A stretch of DNA of 64,000 nt from Calditerricola satsumensis (GCF_014646935.1 NZ_BMOF01000001.1:62001-126000); one strand, 5' to 3'; shown: positions 1-8,152, numbered from the stretch's first letter. Translations and numbers: made by a program. Notes: generated by a model not told the origin, from the sequence alone.

Positions 1-34
1 ATATCTCGAATTTGAACATCTCGATTTCGAGATA
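1..34. promoter_or_regulatory. Tandem MhqR/MarR-type operator
   Basis: Positions 18-33 form the near-perfect palindrome ATCTCGA-TT-TCGAGAT. A second, more degenerate copy (ATCTCGA at 3-9) lies just left of it. This matches the published MhqR operator of Bacillus subtilis (tATCTcgaAtTCgAGATa). A leftward promoter, TTGACG (64-59), 18-bp spacer, TACAAT (40-35), would start transcription inside the palindrome, so the site should repress a leftward gene outside the window. The rightward promoter of the regulator gene lies about 50 bp away. Confidence 0.75.
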
Positions 35-80
35 ATTGTACCCCGGGGTGCGCGGGCGCGTCAAGGGGTCCGCCCAGCAT

Positions 81-109
81 TTGACCGAACCCTTTCCTTC
101 GAATAGAAT
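81..109 (+). promoter_or_regulatory. Sigma-A promoter of the mhqR-like gene
   Basis: TTGACC (81-86) and TAGAAT (104-109) are separated by 17 bp, upstream of the regulator start at 219. The site does not overlap the MarR-type operator at 1-34. Confidence 0.6.
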
Positions 110-218
110 GTTCCCACAGCAATGTTTTCTATGCGCAAACGTGTCGGCAAGCGCGTGTGCGCCTCGAGAGGGAACCCCGCCATTCCAAGAGGCGAAGCGT
201 TGGCAAGGAGTGGACGCG

Positions 219-692
219 ATGACCCGACTGCCGGCGGAGACGGAGCGCGCGTTGCACCTGTTCCGCGTGCTCGTGCGCGCCCACCGCAGCGTGGTGGAAC
301 ATTCGGTTCGTGACATCAAGTCCCACGGGCTTAACCCGACGGAATTTGCCGTGCTGGAGCTTTTGTACCACAAGGGCCCGCAGCCGCTCCAGCGCATTGC
401 CACGAGCATTTTGCTCGCCAGCGGCAGCGTGACGTATGTGGTGGACAAGCTGGAGAAGAATGGCATGCTGCGGCGGGAAGCCTGCCCGACGGACCGCCGC
501 GTCGTGTACGCCGTGCTGACCGACCAGGGCAGGGCCCTCTTGGAGCGCATCTTTCCCGCCCACGCCGAAGCCATTCGCCGCGCGGTGGGCGGACTGTCGG
601 CCGACGAGCAGGAGACGCTGATCGCGCTCCTGAAACGGATGGGCTTGCACGCCCAGCGCCTGCTCGACGAGGCGGGCGCGAGGAAAGGTTGA
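219..692 (+). CDS. mhqR: MarR-family repressor, MhqR-like
   Basis: A 157-residue winged-helix regulator. The start at 219 is chosen because AAGGAG lies 8 bases upstream; the frame is open further upstream but has no matching ribosome site. Conserved MhqR-like stretches include the HGLNPTEF segment, LLASGSVTYVVDKLE (recognition helix) and the DRR wing. B. subtilis MhqR represses genes for detoxifying hydroquinones and other electrophiles. The assignment is strengthened by a palindrome at 18-33 that matches the known MhqR operator. The likely target is a leftward gene beyond the window edge. No conserved redox cysteine of the OhrR type is evident. The family call is firm; the exact inducer is inferred. 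Confidence 0.82.
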   Translation: MTRLPAETERALHLFRVLVRAHRSVVEHSVRDIKSHGLNPTEFAVLELLYHKGPQPLQRIATSILLASGSVTYVVDKLEKNGMLRREACPTDRRVVYAVLTDQGRALLERIFPAHAEAIRRAVGGLSADEQETLIALLKRMGLHAQRLLDEAGARKG

Positions 693-701
693 GGCGCCAC
701 C

Positions 702-1637
702 ATGGTGACGCATATCGTGAGCAAAGGAGAAAGCGGCAAGAAGCTGCATCGCTTGCTGCGCCACCTGCTGCCGAATATGCCCCTCGGACGGCTGTACAAG
801 CTGATCGACAAGGGGCTCGTGCGGGTGAACGGCAAGCGCAAGAAGAAGGACTACGCCGTGGCCGAGGGCGACGTGCTCACCTTTTTCATGGCGGAGGAGG
901 AGTTTCGTCAGGCGGCATCCGGCCCGCGCCGACCGAAATTCATCGGCGTGCCAACGGACCTTGACGTGGTGTACGAGGATGACGCGCTCCTCGTGATCAA
1001 CAAGCCCCCGGGTCTTTTGGTTCATCCCGACCGGACGGAGTACAAGAACACGCTCATTGCCCGCGTGCATGCCTACCTGTACCGAAAGGGCGAACTGGAT
1101 AGCCGGGTCTTTTTGCCCGCGGCGGCAGGCCGCCTGGACCGCAATACGAGCGGGCTGGTCCTCATCGGCAAGACGGCGGGGATGCTCCATCAGCTCAACC
1201 GGTGGCACCAGGAGCGGGCCATCGGCAAGGTCTACCTGACCGTGGTGGAAGGGACGCCGCCGGCGGAAGGGGAGATTCGCCGCGCCCTCGTGCGCGACCC
1301 GGATGCCAACCGGACCTGCGTGGCTTCCGGCGGCAAGGAGGCGGTCACGCGCTACCGCGTGCTTGACGCGCGGGGCGGGTATGCGCTGGTGGAGGTGGAG
1401 CTCGTCAGCGGGCGCACGCACCAGATCCGCGCCCACTTTCAGAGCATTGGCCATCCGCTGCTTGGGGACGTCAAGTATGGTGGACGGCCGGCCTTTGGGG
1501 TGAACCACCAGCTGCTGCACGCCTGGCGCGTGACGTTGCCCGACGGCCGCGCGTTTGTGGCGCCGCTGCCGGATCGTTTCGCCCGTGTGGTGCAGGCCAT
1601 CGGCTTGCGCGTGCCGGAGGAGGAGGGAACCCGATGA
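702..1637 (+). CDS. RluA/RluD-family 23S rRNA pseudouridine synthase
   Basis: A 311-residue protein converting specific uridines in rRNA to pseudouridine. An N-terminal S4-like RNA-binding region (about residues 1-65; the KLIDKGLVRVNGK stretch is typical) is followed by the catalytic domain. That domain carries the family motif GRLDRNTSGL with the nucleophilic Asp, and the HQIRAHF motif near the C-terminus. Length fits RluD-type enzymes. The start lies 9 bases after the mhqR stop. The stop overlaps folB by ATGA, so the two are translationally coupled. Which 23S position it modifies cannot be told from sequence alone. Confidence 0.9.
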   Translation: MVTHIVSKGESGKKLHRLLRHLLPNMPLGRLYKLIDKGLVRVNGKRKKKDYAVAEGDVLTFFMAEEEFRQAASGPRRPKFIGVPTDLDVVYEDDALLVINKPPGLLVHPDRTEYKNTLIARVHAYLYRKGELDSRVFLPAAAGRLDRNTSGLVLIGKTAGMLHQLNRWHQERAIGKVYLTVVEGTPPAEGEIRRALVRDPDANRTCVASGGKEAVTRYRVLDARGGYALVEVELVSGRTHQIRAHFQSIGHPLLGDVKYGGRPAFGVNHQLLHAWRVTLPDGRAFVAPLPDRFARVVQAIGLRVPEEEGTR

Positions 1638-2059
1638 TGGACCGCATCGCGCTGGAAGGCATGGTCTTTTACGGGTACCACGGGGTGTATCCCGAAGAGC
1701 GGCGGCTCGGCCAGCGCTTTGTCGTCGACCTGGTCCTGGGCGTCGACTTGCGTGAGGCCGGGCGGTCCGATCGCCTTGAGGCCAGCGTCGATTATGTCCA
1801 GGTGTACCGGGATGTGCGCGCCGTGGTCGAGGGCGAGCCGTATCGGCTCCTGGAAGCGGTGGCCGAGCGCATTGCCCAGGTGGTTCTTGCCCGTTACCCG
1901 CGCGTGGTACGGGTCACGGTGACGGTGAAGAAGCCGGCGGTGCCCCTGCCCGGCCCGTTGGCCCACGCAGCGGTAACCCTGTCACGAACGCGGGAAGACA
2001 TCCTGCCGCGGGAAGGCATGGCCGGCGAGGACGAACGCGAAGCGGAGGCGAGGGGATGA
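1634..2059 (+). CDS. folB: Dihydroneopterin aldolase
   Basis: A 141-residue FolB enzyme that cleaves 7,8-dihydroneopterin to 6-hydroxymethyl-dihydropterin in folate synthesis. The N-terminal FYGYHGVYPEE stretch carries the catalytic Glu, and VTVKKP carries the conserved Lys. Residues after about 120 form a charged tail outside the usual fold. It starts inside the rluD-family stop (ATGA) behind AGGAGGGA, and its own stop overlaps the next gene. No other folate genes are in the window, which is unusual because folB usually sits with folP/folK. Confidence 0.9.
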   Translation: MMDRIALEGMVFYGYHGVYPEERRLGQRFVVDLVLGVDLREAGRSDRLEASVDYVQVYRDVRAVVEGEPYRLLEAVAERIAQVVLARYPRVVRVTVTVKKPAVPLPGPLAHAAVTLSRTREDILPREGMAGEDEREAEARG

Positions 2060-2898
2060 AGGCCGAAAGAGGATGCCGTGCGGCGGCGCGCACCCTTGAC
2101 AAGTGGTACGAATGCAGTTTTCGCGAGGACTACCTGCTCGTTTACCGCCACCGTGACAAGGCGGCGGCGGAACGGGAACTGGGGGCGCTCCTCGACTTCT
2201 TGAACCTGCCGTCCGGATCTCGGGTGCTGGACGCCTGCTGCGGCACCGGGCGGCACAGCGTCGTCCTCGCGCGGCGGGGCTACCGCGTGGTGGGGGTGGA
2301 CCTTTCGGAGGTCTTGCTCGCCCGCGCGCGGGCGAACGCCGCCGGACTGCCCGTGCGGTTTGTGCGCCAGGACGTGCGCATGTTGGACGTGGGCGGCGAT
2401 TTTGACGCCGTCTTCAACCTGTTTACCAGCTTCGGGTATTTTTCCGATGCCGACAACCAACGGGCCCTCTGCCGCATGGCGCGGGCGCTTCGACCCGGTG
2501 GCGTCTTCGTTCTCGATTACTTGAACCCTGCCTACGTGCGGCGGACGCTCGTTCACCGGTCCGTGCGGACGGTCGAAGGCACACGCATTGAAGAGACGCG
2601 GGCGATCGTCGACGCGCCGGTGCCGCGCGTGGAGAAAACCATTGTCGTCGCCGATTCTCGCGGCACTCGCACCTATCGGGAATCGGTGCGCCTCTATTCC
2701 CCAGTGGAAATGTCCCGCCTGCTGGAGAACGCCGGTTTGCGTATCCGGTATTGGTTTGGCGACTACACCCTCACCGCCTACGACGAGGCCCGCTCGCCGC
2801 GCATGATCGTGGTGGCGGAGCGGATGGGATCGGGTGCGCCAGCGGGCGGGGGCACAGTCGAACGGAACGAGGGCGATAGGGGAGGGAAGGACGTGTGA
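2056..2898 (+). CDS. Class I SAM-dependent methyltransferase
   Basis: A 280-residue Rossmann-fold methyltransferase. Motif I is VLDACCGTGRHS (about residues 56-67), followed by the acidic VVGVDLS, and the helix LCRMARALRPGGVFVLDYLNP. The small-molecule-type cap (residues after about 165) resembles the YodH/YcgJ-like group. The substrate is unknown. It starts in an ATGA overlap with folB, and its stop overlaps the next gene by GTGA, so it belongs to the same co-transcribed run. The C-terminal 20 residues are low-complexity and Gly-rich. Confidence 0.8.
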   Translation: MKAERGCRAAARTLDKWYECSFREDYLLVYRHRDKAAAERELGALLDFLNLPSGSRVLDACCGTGRHSVVLARRGYRVVGVDLSEVLLARARANAAGLPVRFVRQDVRMLDVGGDFDAVFNLFTSFGYFSDADNQRALCRMARALRPGGVFVLDYLNPAYVRRTLVHRSVRTVEGTRIEETRAIVDAPVPRVEKTIVVADSRGTRTYRESVRLYSPVEMSRLLENAGLRIRYWFGDYTLTAYDEARSPRMIVVAERMGSGAPAGGGTVERNEGDRGGKDV

Positions 2899-3569
2899 TC
2901 CCTGCAGGGTTGTGGGCGATCAGCGCGCTGATCGGCGCCGCCTTTACGGTGCGCATCGGGATCCGGTTCTGGCGCACGGGCAAGCCGCATCATGCCGCCT
3001 GGTTCGTCGGGTTTGCACTGTACACCTTCACCGCGCTGGCCAGCGCGCTCGCCTACTTGGTGGGCTGGAACCCGTGGTTGTACAAGCTGTGGTATGTGGC
3101 CGCGGCGGCTTTGGTGGCCTTCCTCGGAGCTGGGGAGCTGTATTTTTTGGTTCGGCCGCGGTGGGTTCACGCCTTTTTGGGGGCGATGGTCCTCGTGACG
3201 CTGACCATGCTGGGGAAGACCCTGACCGCGCCCGTCGACGTCTTGCGCCTTGAGGCCGGCGGCGAGATCGGCGGCGAGGCCTTGCCCGGGAGCGTGCGCC
3301 TCTTTTCGCCTCTTCTCACCGTTCCCGGCAGCCTGGCACTGATCGGCGGGGCGCTGTGGTCCGGGCTGCGCCACCGATCGGCTGCCGGCCTGTGGGTGGC
3401 GGCGGGTGCGCTCATCATGGCCAGCGGTGGCCTGCTGACGCGACTCGGGTTTGCGGAGCTGTTGCCGGTGGCCAATTCCGTCGGCGTGATCCTGCTCTAT
3501 GCCGGATACGCCCTCGCCGGCGCCCACCAGCAGGAACGCGAAACGGTGCCGGAGAAGACGGCCGGATGA
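2895..3569 (+). CDS. Multi-pass membrane protein of unknown function
   Basis: A 224-residue hydrophobic protein starting at GTG within the preceding stop (GTGA), behind GGGAGGGAAGG. About seven hydrophobic segments are visible: near residues 4-20, 32-55, 63-80, 87-105, 138-155, 163-180 and 188-207. There is one larger polar loop near 108-135. I do not recognise the family. Translational coupling to the methyltransferase suggests a shared process, but nothing more can be said. A terminator hairpin follows at 3627. Confidence 0.65.
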   Translation: MIPAGLWAISALIGAAFTVRIGIRFWRTGKPHHAAWFVGFALYTFTALASALAYLVGWNPWLYKLWYVAAAALVAFLGAGELYFLVRPRWVHAFLGAMVLVTLTMLGKTLTAPVDVLRLEAGGEIGGEALPGSVRLFSPLLTVPGSLALIGGALWSGLRHRSAAGLWVAAGALIMASGGLLTRLGFAELLPVANSVGVILLYAGYALAGAHQQERETVPEKTAG

Positions 3570-3609
3570 CGTGTGCCGAAGCGCGAAAGAAGTGCGGCAA
3601 CCCGATACA

Positions 3610-3650
3610 GGCGGGGGCATGGCCAGGCGGGGGCATGGCCCCCGCGTTTT
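3610..3650 (+). terminator. Terminator with 16-bp tandem duplication
   Basis: GGCGGGGGCATGGCC occurs twice in a row (3610-3624 and 3626-3640). The second copy forms GCGGGGGC-ATG-GCCCCCGC followed by GTTTT. It lies between the membrane gene and the debranching-enzyme gene. Confidence 0.6.
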
Positions 3651-3687
3651 CGTTGCGGCAGACGGCGATGTGAAGGAGGCGATGGGG

Positions 3688-5721
3688 ATGACGGTCTTTC
3701 TCGGACCGGACGCCTTCGCCGACGTGGCGGAGGCGACGCGGCGGGAGTGGCTGGAGACGAACGGCTTGGGCGGCTACGCCATGAACACAGTGGGCCAGAT
3801 GCCGACGCGCAAGTATCACGGGTACCTGACGGCGTCGCTGCGTCCGCCGACGGACCGGGTGAATCTCGTCCCGCACCTGGAGGAGGCGCTGTGGGTCGAC
3901 GGTCGGCCGCACCGGCTGTCCGGCGCCTTTGTTCCGGGCGGGATGGAGACCCCTGAACTGGCGTGCTTTCGCCAGTTCGCCCTGACCCCCTTTCCGACGT
4001 GGACCTTCGCTGTGGGCGACGTGACGGTGGTCAAGCGCGTGGCCATGGTGCACGGCGAAAACGCCACGGTGGTCGCCTATCGCGTGATCGGCGGCGCGGG
4101 CCGCTCCGTGGCGTTGACCGTGCGCCCGCATGTGGCTGGCCGCGATCATCACGCCACCCTCGCGCCGGAGGAAGGGCGGTTTTCCGTTCACCTGCAGCCG
4201 ACGGGGGACGGATTTGTCCTGGCCGTGCGCCTTGAGGTGCTGGAGAAGGCGGCCCTCCTTCTCGCCACCCGCGGAACCTTTGACGCGCATCCCGAGCGGC
4301 GCAAGCTGCGCTATCCCGAGGAGGAGCGGCGCGGCGAGGGCGGCCATGTGGAGGCGTGCTGGGTGCCGGGGACGTGGCGCGCCGAGCTGCGCGACGGGGA
4401 CGAGGTGCACCTGGTGCTGGCCCTTGGCGACGGCGCGGCGGATTCGGCGCGCGCGGCGGCGGAGGCCTACGCCGATCCAACCACGCTCGTGGAAGCGGAA
4501 GCGGCGCGGCGCGCCCGTCTGGCCGAGGCGGCGGGCTTTGCCCATCCGCTGTGGCGCCGCCTGGCGGTGGCCGCCGACCAGTTCCTCGTGTTCCGCGAGA
4601 CCACCGGCACGACGAGCGTCATCGCCGGGTACCCCTGGTTCAACGATTGGGGGCGCGATGCCCTCATCGCCCTGCCCGGATTGACGCTGGCCGTGGGGCG
4701 GCCGGAGGTGGCGCGCGAGATCCTCCTCACCTATGCCCGGCACGTGCGTGACGGACTCATCCCCAACATGTTCGCCGACCGCGGGGAGGAGCCGCTGTAC
4801 AACGCGGTGGACGCCCCGCTGTGGTTCTTTGAGGCGGCGGCCAAGTACTGGAAGCACACCGGCGACGGCGCGTTCCTGCGCGACCACCTCCTCGACGCGA
4901 TGAGCCAGATCGTGCATGGCTACCTCAAGGGCACGCGCCACGGCATCCGCGTCGATGCCGACGGCCTGGTGCGGGCCGGGGAGCCGGGGGTGCAGCTGAC
5001 GTGGATGGACGCCAAGGTGGGCGATTGGGTGGTGACGCCGCGCGGCGGCAAGCCGGTGGAAGTGCAGGCCCTGTGGTACAACGCCCTGCGGATCATGGGG
5101 GCCCTCTCCCGCGCCTGCGGCCAGGAGGATCCCTTTACGGCCCTGGCCGAAAAAACGAAGGCCTCCTTTGAGGAGGCCTTCTGGAACGAAGAGGGGGGGT
5201 ACTTGTACGACGTCGTCGGCGACGGCGGCGAGAAGGACCCTGCGCTGCGCCCCAACCAGATCTTCGCCGTGTCCCTGACCTACCCGATCTTGCCGCCCGA
5301 CAAGCAGCGCCGCGTCGTCGACGCCGTTTGGCGACACCTGCTCACGCCGTACGGGCTGCGCACCCTCGCCCCGCACGACCCGCAGTACCGCGGGACGTAC
5401 GGGGGCGACCGCTGGGCGCGCGACGCGGCGTACCACCAGGGAACGGTATGGCCGTGGCTGCTTGGGCCCTTCATCCGCGCCTTCCTGCGCGTCTACGGCG
5501 ACGATCCGGCCAAAGTGGCCCTGACCCGCTCCTGGCTGGAGGGCTTTGCCGCCCACCTGGCCGACGCCGGTGTGGGCAGCGTGTCCGAGGTGTTTGACGG
5601 CGACTTCCCCCACCGTCCCGGCGGCTGCATCGCCCAGGCGTGGAGCGTGGCCGAACTCTTGCGGGCGTGGGTGGAGGACGTCAGTCCGGCCAGCGCCAGC
5701 CTTTCGGATAGTGGTTTTTGA
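3688..5721 (+). CDS. Glycogen debranching enzyme (GH133 amylo-alpha-1,6-glucosidase type)
   Basis: A 677-residue cytosolic enzyme that removes alpha-1,6 branch glucose from glycogen. The N-terminal GDE_N-like half starts REWLETNGLGGYA with the typical KYHGYL motif. The C-terminal (alpha/alpha)6 half contains WFNDWGRDALIALPGL, TWMDAKVGDW and GTVWPWLLGPFI, hallmarks of the family and its acidic active site. AAGGAGG at 3673-3679 favours ATG 3688 over ATG 3682, which is only 2 bases away. The last 41 bases overlap the 3' end of the convergent rsmF gene. No other glycogen genes are nearby; glucokinase lies 8 kb downstream. Confidence 0.9.
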   Translation: MTVFLGPDAFADVAEATRREWLETNGLGGYAMNTVGQMPTRKYHGYLTASLRPPTDRVNLVPHLEEALWVDGRPHRLSGAFVPGGMETPELACFRQFALTPFPTWTFAVGDVTVVKRVAMVHGENATVVAYRVIGGAGRSVALTVRPHVAGRDHHATLAPEEGRFSVHLQPTGDGFVLAVRLEVLEKAALLLATRGTFDAHPERRKLRYPEEERRGEGGHVEACWVPGTWRAELRDGDEVHLVLALGDGAADSARAAAEAYADPTTLVEAEAARRARLAEAAGFAHPLWRRLAVAADQFLVFRETTGTTSVIAGYPWFNDWGRDALIALPGLTLAVGRPEVAREILLTYARHVRDGLIPNMFADRGEEPLYNAVDAPLWFFEAAAKYWKHTGDGAFLRDHLLDAMSQIVHGYLKGTRHGIRVDADGLVRAGEPGVQLTWMDAKVGDWVVTPRGGKPVEVQALWYNALRIMGALSRACGQEDPFTALAEKTKASFEEAFWNEEGGYLYDVVGDGGEKDPALRPNQIFAVSLTYPILPPDKQRRVVDAVWRHLLTPYGLRTLAPHDPQYRGTYGGDRWARDAAYHQGTVWPWLLGPFIRAFLRVYGDDPAKVALTRSWLEGFAAHLADAGVGSVSEVFDGDFPHRPGGCIAQAWSVAELLRAWVEDVSPASASLSDSGF

Positions 5722-7099
5722 GCTGGCCGCCGACCTGCTTTCCCCAACCGAGCGGAAAGCCGTCGACGGTGACCACCGTCCAGCCGGCCTCGCCCGCCCG
5801 GGTCAGCGGCTCGCCGCGCAGATAGGCCCGCACGGCCGGGTCGTCGGCGGCGAAGTCGGCGCGCCGGCGGAAGGCGTCGCCCGGCAGGCCGAGGGCGAGC
5901 ACATGCCCCGGTTCAAAGCGGTCCTTCTTCACCGCGCCGAGGGGCCAGCCAAAACGGACGATGCGCAGCCCGCCGAGGTCGGGCAGCGTGTCGTGGTCGT
6001 CGGGCAGGCGGTACAGGAAGGCGCCAACCAGGGCGAAGTCTCCGTCGACGGTCCGCGTCAGGGCCTCGCCTTCAAAGCGCCGGTACAGGGCGACGGCGTC
6101 GGCCACGGCGCCGGTTGGGCGCGGGCGCATGCGGCGCCGGCTGTCCGCGGCAGCTTCAGCTTCGGGCTCCGGTTCACCTGCATCCGGGCGCTTTTCCAGC
6201 AGGGCGAGGAAATGCCCTTCGCCGCGCACGCGGTGGGGCCACAGGCGCATGGCGCGCGCGAGGGCAGGGCGGCCGTCCGCCCATTCCGGGCGGCCCGGCG
6301 CGAAATGGGGCGCCGGCGGCGGGGCCACCAGGTCAAAGGCCGGGTGTTCGTCCAGGAATTGGGCGATGACCCGCTCGTTCTCCTCGGGGGCGAAGGTGCA
6401 GGTGGAGTAGACGAGCCGTCCGCCGGGGCGCAGCATGGCCGCCGCGCTGCGCAAGATGGCCAGCTGCCGCCGGGCGTGGGGCTCAAGCTGCTTTTCGTCC
6501 CACTCCTTGATCGTGTCCGGGTCTTTGCGGAACATGCCTTCCCCCGAGCAGGGCGCGTCCACCAGGATGCGATCGAAAAAGGCGGCAAAGCGCGCCTCGA
6601 GCCGGTCGGGGGACTCGTTCAGCACGAGGGTGTTTTTCACCCCGAACCGTTCCAGGTTGACCACCAGGGCCTTGACGCGCGCCGGGTGAATCTCGTTGGC
6701 CACGAGCAGGCCCTGGTCGCCCATGCGCTGGGCCAGGTGCGTCGTCTTGCCGCCGGGGGCGGCGCACAGGTCGAGCACGCGCTCGCCGGGCTGCGGGTCG
6801 AGGAGGACCGCCGCGGCCATGGCGCTGGGCTCCTGCAGGTAGTACAGCCCGGCGGCGTGATAGGGATGCTTGCCGGGCTGGGCCGCTTCGTCGCAGGAGA
6901 AGCCTTCCGGACACCACGGCACCGGGGCAAGGGAAAGCCCCAGGCGGCGCGCCAGCTCGTCCGGGGCGATCTTCAGCGTGTTGACGCACAGGCCGTGGGT
7001 GCGCGGCTTTCGGTAGCTGGCCACAAAGGCTTCGAATTCCGCCGGGCCCAAGAGTGCGCGCATGCGCTGAAGAAAGGCGGGAGGGAGTTTCGTTTCCAC
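5681..7099 (-). CDS. rsmF: 16S rRNA (cytosine-C5)-methyltransferase, RsmF/YebU type
   Basis: A 472-residue NOL1/NOP2/Sun-family enzyme. An N-terminal RNA-binding part is followed by the Rossmann core with LDLCAAPGGKT (SAM site), VDAPCSGEGMF (first catalytic Cys) and YSTCTFAPEENE (second Cys). After residue about 300 comes a RsmF_B/PUA-like C-terminal region (TRTVDGDFALVGAFLYRLP...). Length and domain order fit RsmF rather than RsmB. The start is preceded by GAAAGGAG on the minus strand. It ends inside the 3' end of the convergent debranching gene. Confidence 0.88.
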   Translation of the reverse strand: METKLPPAFLQRMRALLGPAEFEAFVASYRKPRTHGLCVNTLKIAPDELARRLGLSLAPVPWCPEGFSCDEAAQPGKHPYHAAGLYYLQEPSAMAAAVLLDPQPGERVLDLCAAPGGKTTHLAQRMGDQGLLVANEIHPARVKALVVNLERFGVKNTLVLNESPDRLEARFAAFFDRILVDAPCSGEGMFRKDPDTIKEWDEKQLEPHARRQLAILRSAAAMLRPGGRLVYSTCTFAPEENERVIAQFLDEHPAFDLVAPPPAPHFAPGRPEWADGRPALARAMRLWPHRVRGEGHFLALLEKRPDAGEPEPEAEAAADSRRRMRPRPTGAVADAVALYRRFEGEALTRTVDGDFALVGAFLYRLPDDHDTLPDLGGLRIVRFGWPLGAVKKDRFEPGHVLALGLPGDAFRRRADFAADDPAVRAYLRGEPLTRAGEAGWTVVTVDGFPLGWGKQVGGQLKNHYPKGWRWPD

Positions 7100-7202
7100 C
7101 CAAACCGCTCCTTTCGCATCGGAAAAAGAACTATAGGGGAGCGCTGAAGATACGCGTCCGTCCCTACGGCAGAAGACCCTGCTGGACGCGGGCAGGTTTT
7201 GG

Positions 7203-7208
7203 TATACT
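7203..7208 (+). promoter_or_regulatory. Extended -10 promoter of selenoprotein gene
   Basis: TGG-TATACT forms an extended -10. No good -35 is visible. The same TTTGGTATACT string precedes the second M42 gene at 21017-21027. Confidence 0.45.
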
Positions 7209-7272
7209 CGTGTGTACCAACGCGAAGACGAGTTCTGCCGCGTTGTGAACGGGGAGAAGGAGGGGATGTCCC

Positions 7273-7533
7273 ATGGCCAAACATCGGATCACGCTGGAGT
7301 ACTGCACCCTTTGAAGCTACGAGCCCCACGCCGTCCGGGTGACGGCGGAACTGCTCGACGGGCTCAAGGGGCGTTTGGAAACGGTGACGCTCATTCCCTC
7401 GTCGGGGGGACGCTTTGAGGTGTCCGTCGACGACAAACGGGTCTATTCCAAGCTGGAGACGGGCCGCTTCCCCGAAGACGGCGAGGTGCTGCGCCTCATT
7501 CGCGCGCATCTCGGCGAACCGGACGCGTCCTGA
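7273..7533 (+). CDS. SelW/SelT/SelH (Rdx)-family probable selenoprotein with in-frame TGA
   Basis: The frame from ATG 7273 (AAGGAGGGG 7 bases upstream) runs to 7533, with one internal TGA at 7312-7314. Read as selenocysteine, it gives an 86-residue protein with the Rdx-family redox motif CTLU (Cys11, Sec14), where homologues carry CxxC or CxxU. The rest is intact and family-like (LIPSSGGRFEV, RVYSKLETGRFPE). Directly downstream, 7329-7347 folds into a perfect 7-bp hairpin (CGCCGTC-CGGGT-GACGGCG). Its 5-base loop starts 21 bases after the TGA and has G as second loop base, as expected of a bacterial SECIS element. Rdx proteins are small thioredoxin-like redox proteins of poorly known role. Without recoding, the product would be a 13-residue peptide. 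Confidence 0.85.
7329..7347 (+). promoter_or_regulatory. Bacterial SECIS-like hairpin
   Basis: A perfect 7-bp stem with loop CGGGT inside the coding sequence. It begins 14 bases after the in-frame TGA, and its loop begins 21 bases after it. This matches the bSECIS rule (apical loop 16-37 bases from UGA, G among the first two loop bases). It would recruit SelB for selenocysteine insertion. Confidence 0.75.
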
Positions 7534-7668
7534 CCCATTGTACCATAGCGCCGAGTGGGCGGAACGAAGCCCTGGCGTGCATAACGGCGCCGGACGTGGG
7601 ACAGACTAGCGGCGACACGCCGCATTCGACCACGCCGGCGCCCTTTTGTGCGCCAAAGGAGGGAGACC

Positions 7669-8103
7669 ATGGTCGAACTGGAATGGGCCCTGGCTGGGTG
7701 CAGCGGGGAGTACGGGAAAATTCGCGCCGTGCTCGAGAGCGAGGGGTTCGTCCTGGGCGGCGGGTGGGAGTACGACCACGCCTATTTTGACCGGGAGCTG
7801 GCGCGCACGGAGGGCGAGACGGTCTACCTGCGCGTTCCCGTCACCGCCGAACAGGGGACCATCGGGCAGGACGACGCCCGCGTGCGCCTCGGCACGCCCT
7901 TTGTGCTCAACCACGTGGTGCACCTCGGCTCCCACATCGACCGGGCGGAGGCCATTCCCAACCCGTTTCTCAACCAGTTTTCTCCTCCGCGCGAGCGCGA
8001 CGGCAGCGTGACGCCGGAGTGGGTGGAGGCGGGGCGCACGGTGCTCGCGCGCGTCTCGCCGGCCCTCGACGCGGCGCTTGCCGAACGCGGGGCAGAAAAG
8101 TAA
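7669..8103 (+). CDS. YugN-like family protein
   Basis: A 144-residue soluble protein. The blocks GFVLGGGWEYDHAYFD, YLRVPVTA, VRLGTPFVLNHVV and NPFLNQFSPP match the YugN-like family of Bacillales, whose function is unknown. ATG 7669 follows AAAGGAGGGAG with good spacing, so the longer frame starting at 7648 is not used. It is a single gene lying between the selenoprotein gene and bioY. Confidence 0.78.
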   Translation: MVELEWALAGCSGEYGKIRAVLESEGFVLGGGWEYDHAYFDRELARTEGETVYLRVPVTAEQGTIGQDDARVRLGTPFVLNHVVHLGSHIDRAEAIPNPFLNQFSPPRERDGSVTPEWVEAGRTVLARVSPALDAALAERGAEK

Positions 8104-8106
8104 ACT

Positions 8107-8152
8107 TTGTGAACAAAACTGGTTGACGAAAAACCCGCTGCCTCTTTATGCT
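8107..8152 (+). promoter_or_regulatory. bioY promoter with overlapping inverted repeat
   Basis: TTGACG (8123-8128), 18-bp spacer and TATGCT (8147-8152) form the promoter. The imperfect dyad TTTGTGAAC-N7-GTTGACGAA covers the -35. Arms resemble BirA half-sites, but BirA boxes have a 14-16-base gap, so the regulator is uncertain. Confidence 0.4.

Noticed and set aside
3415-5613. Long antisense open frame opposite the debranching-enzyme gene
   Set aside because: Low-complexity His/Arg/Gly-rich translation with no recognisable domains; a composition artefact.
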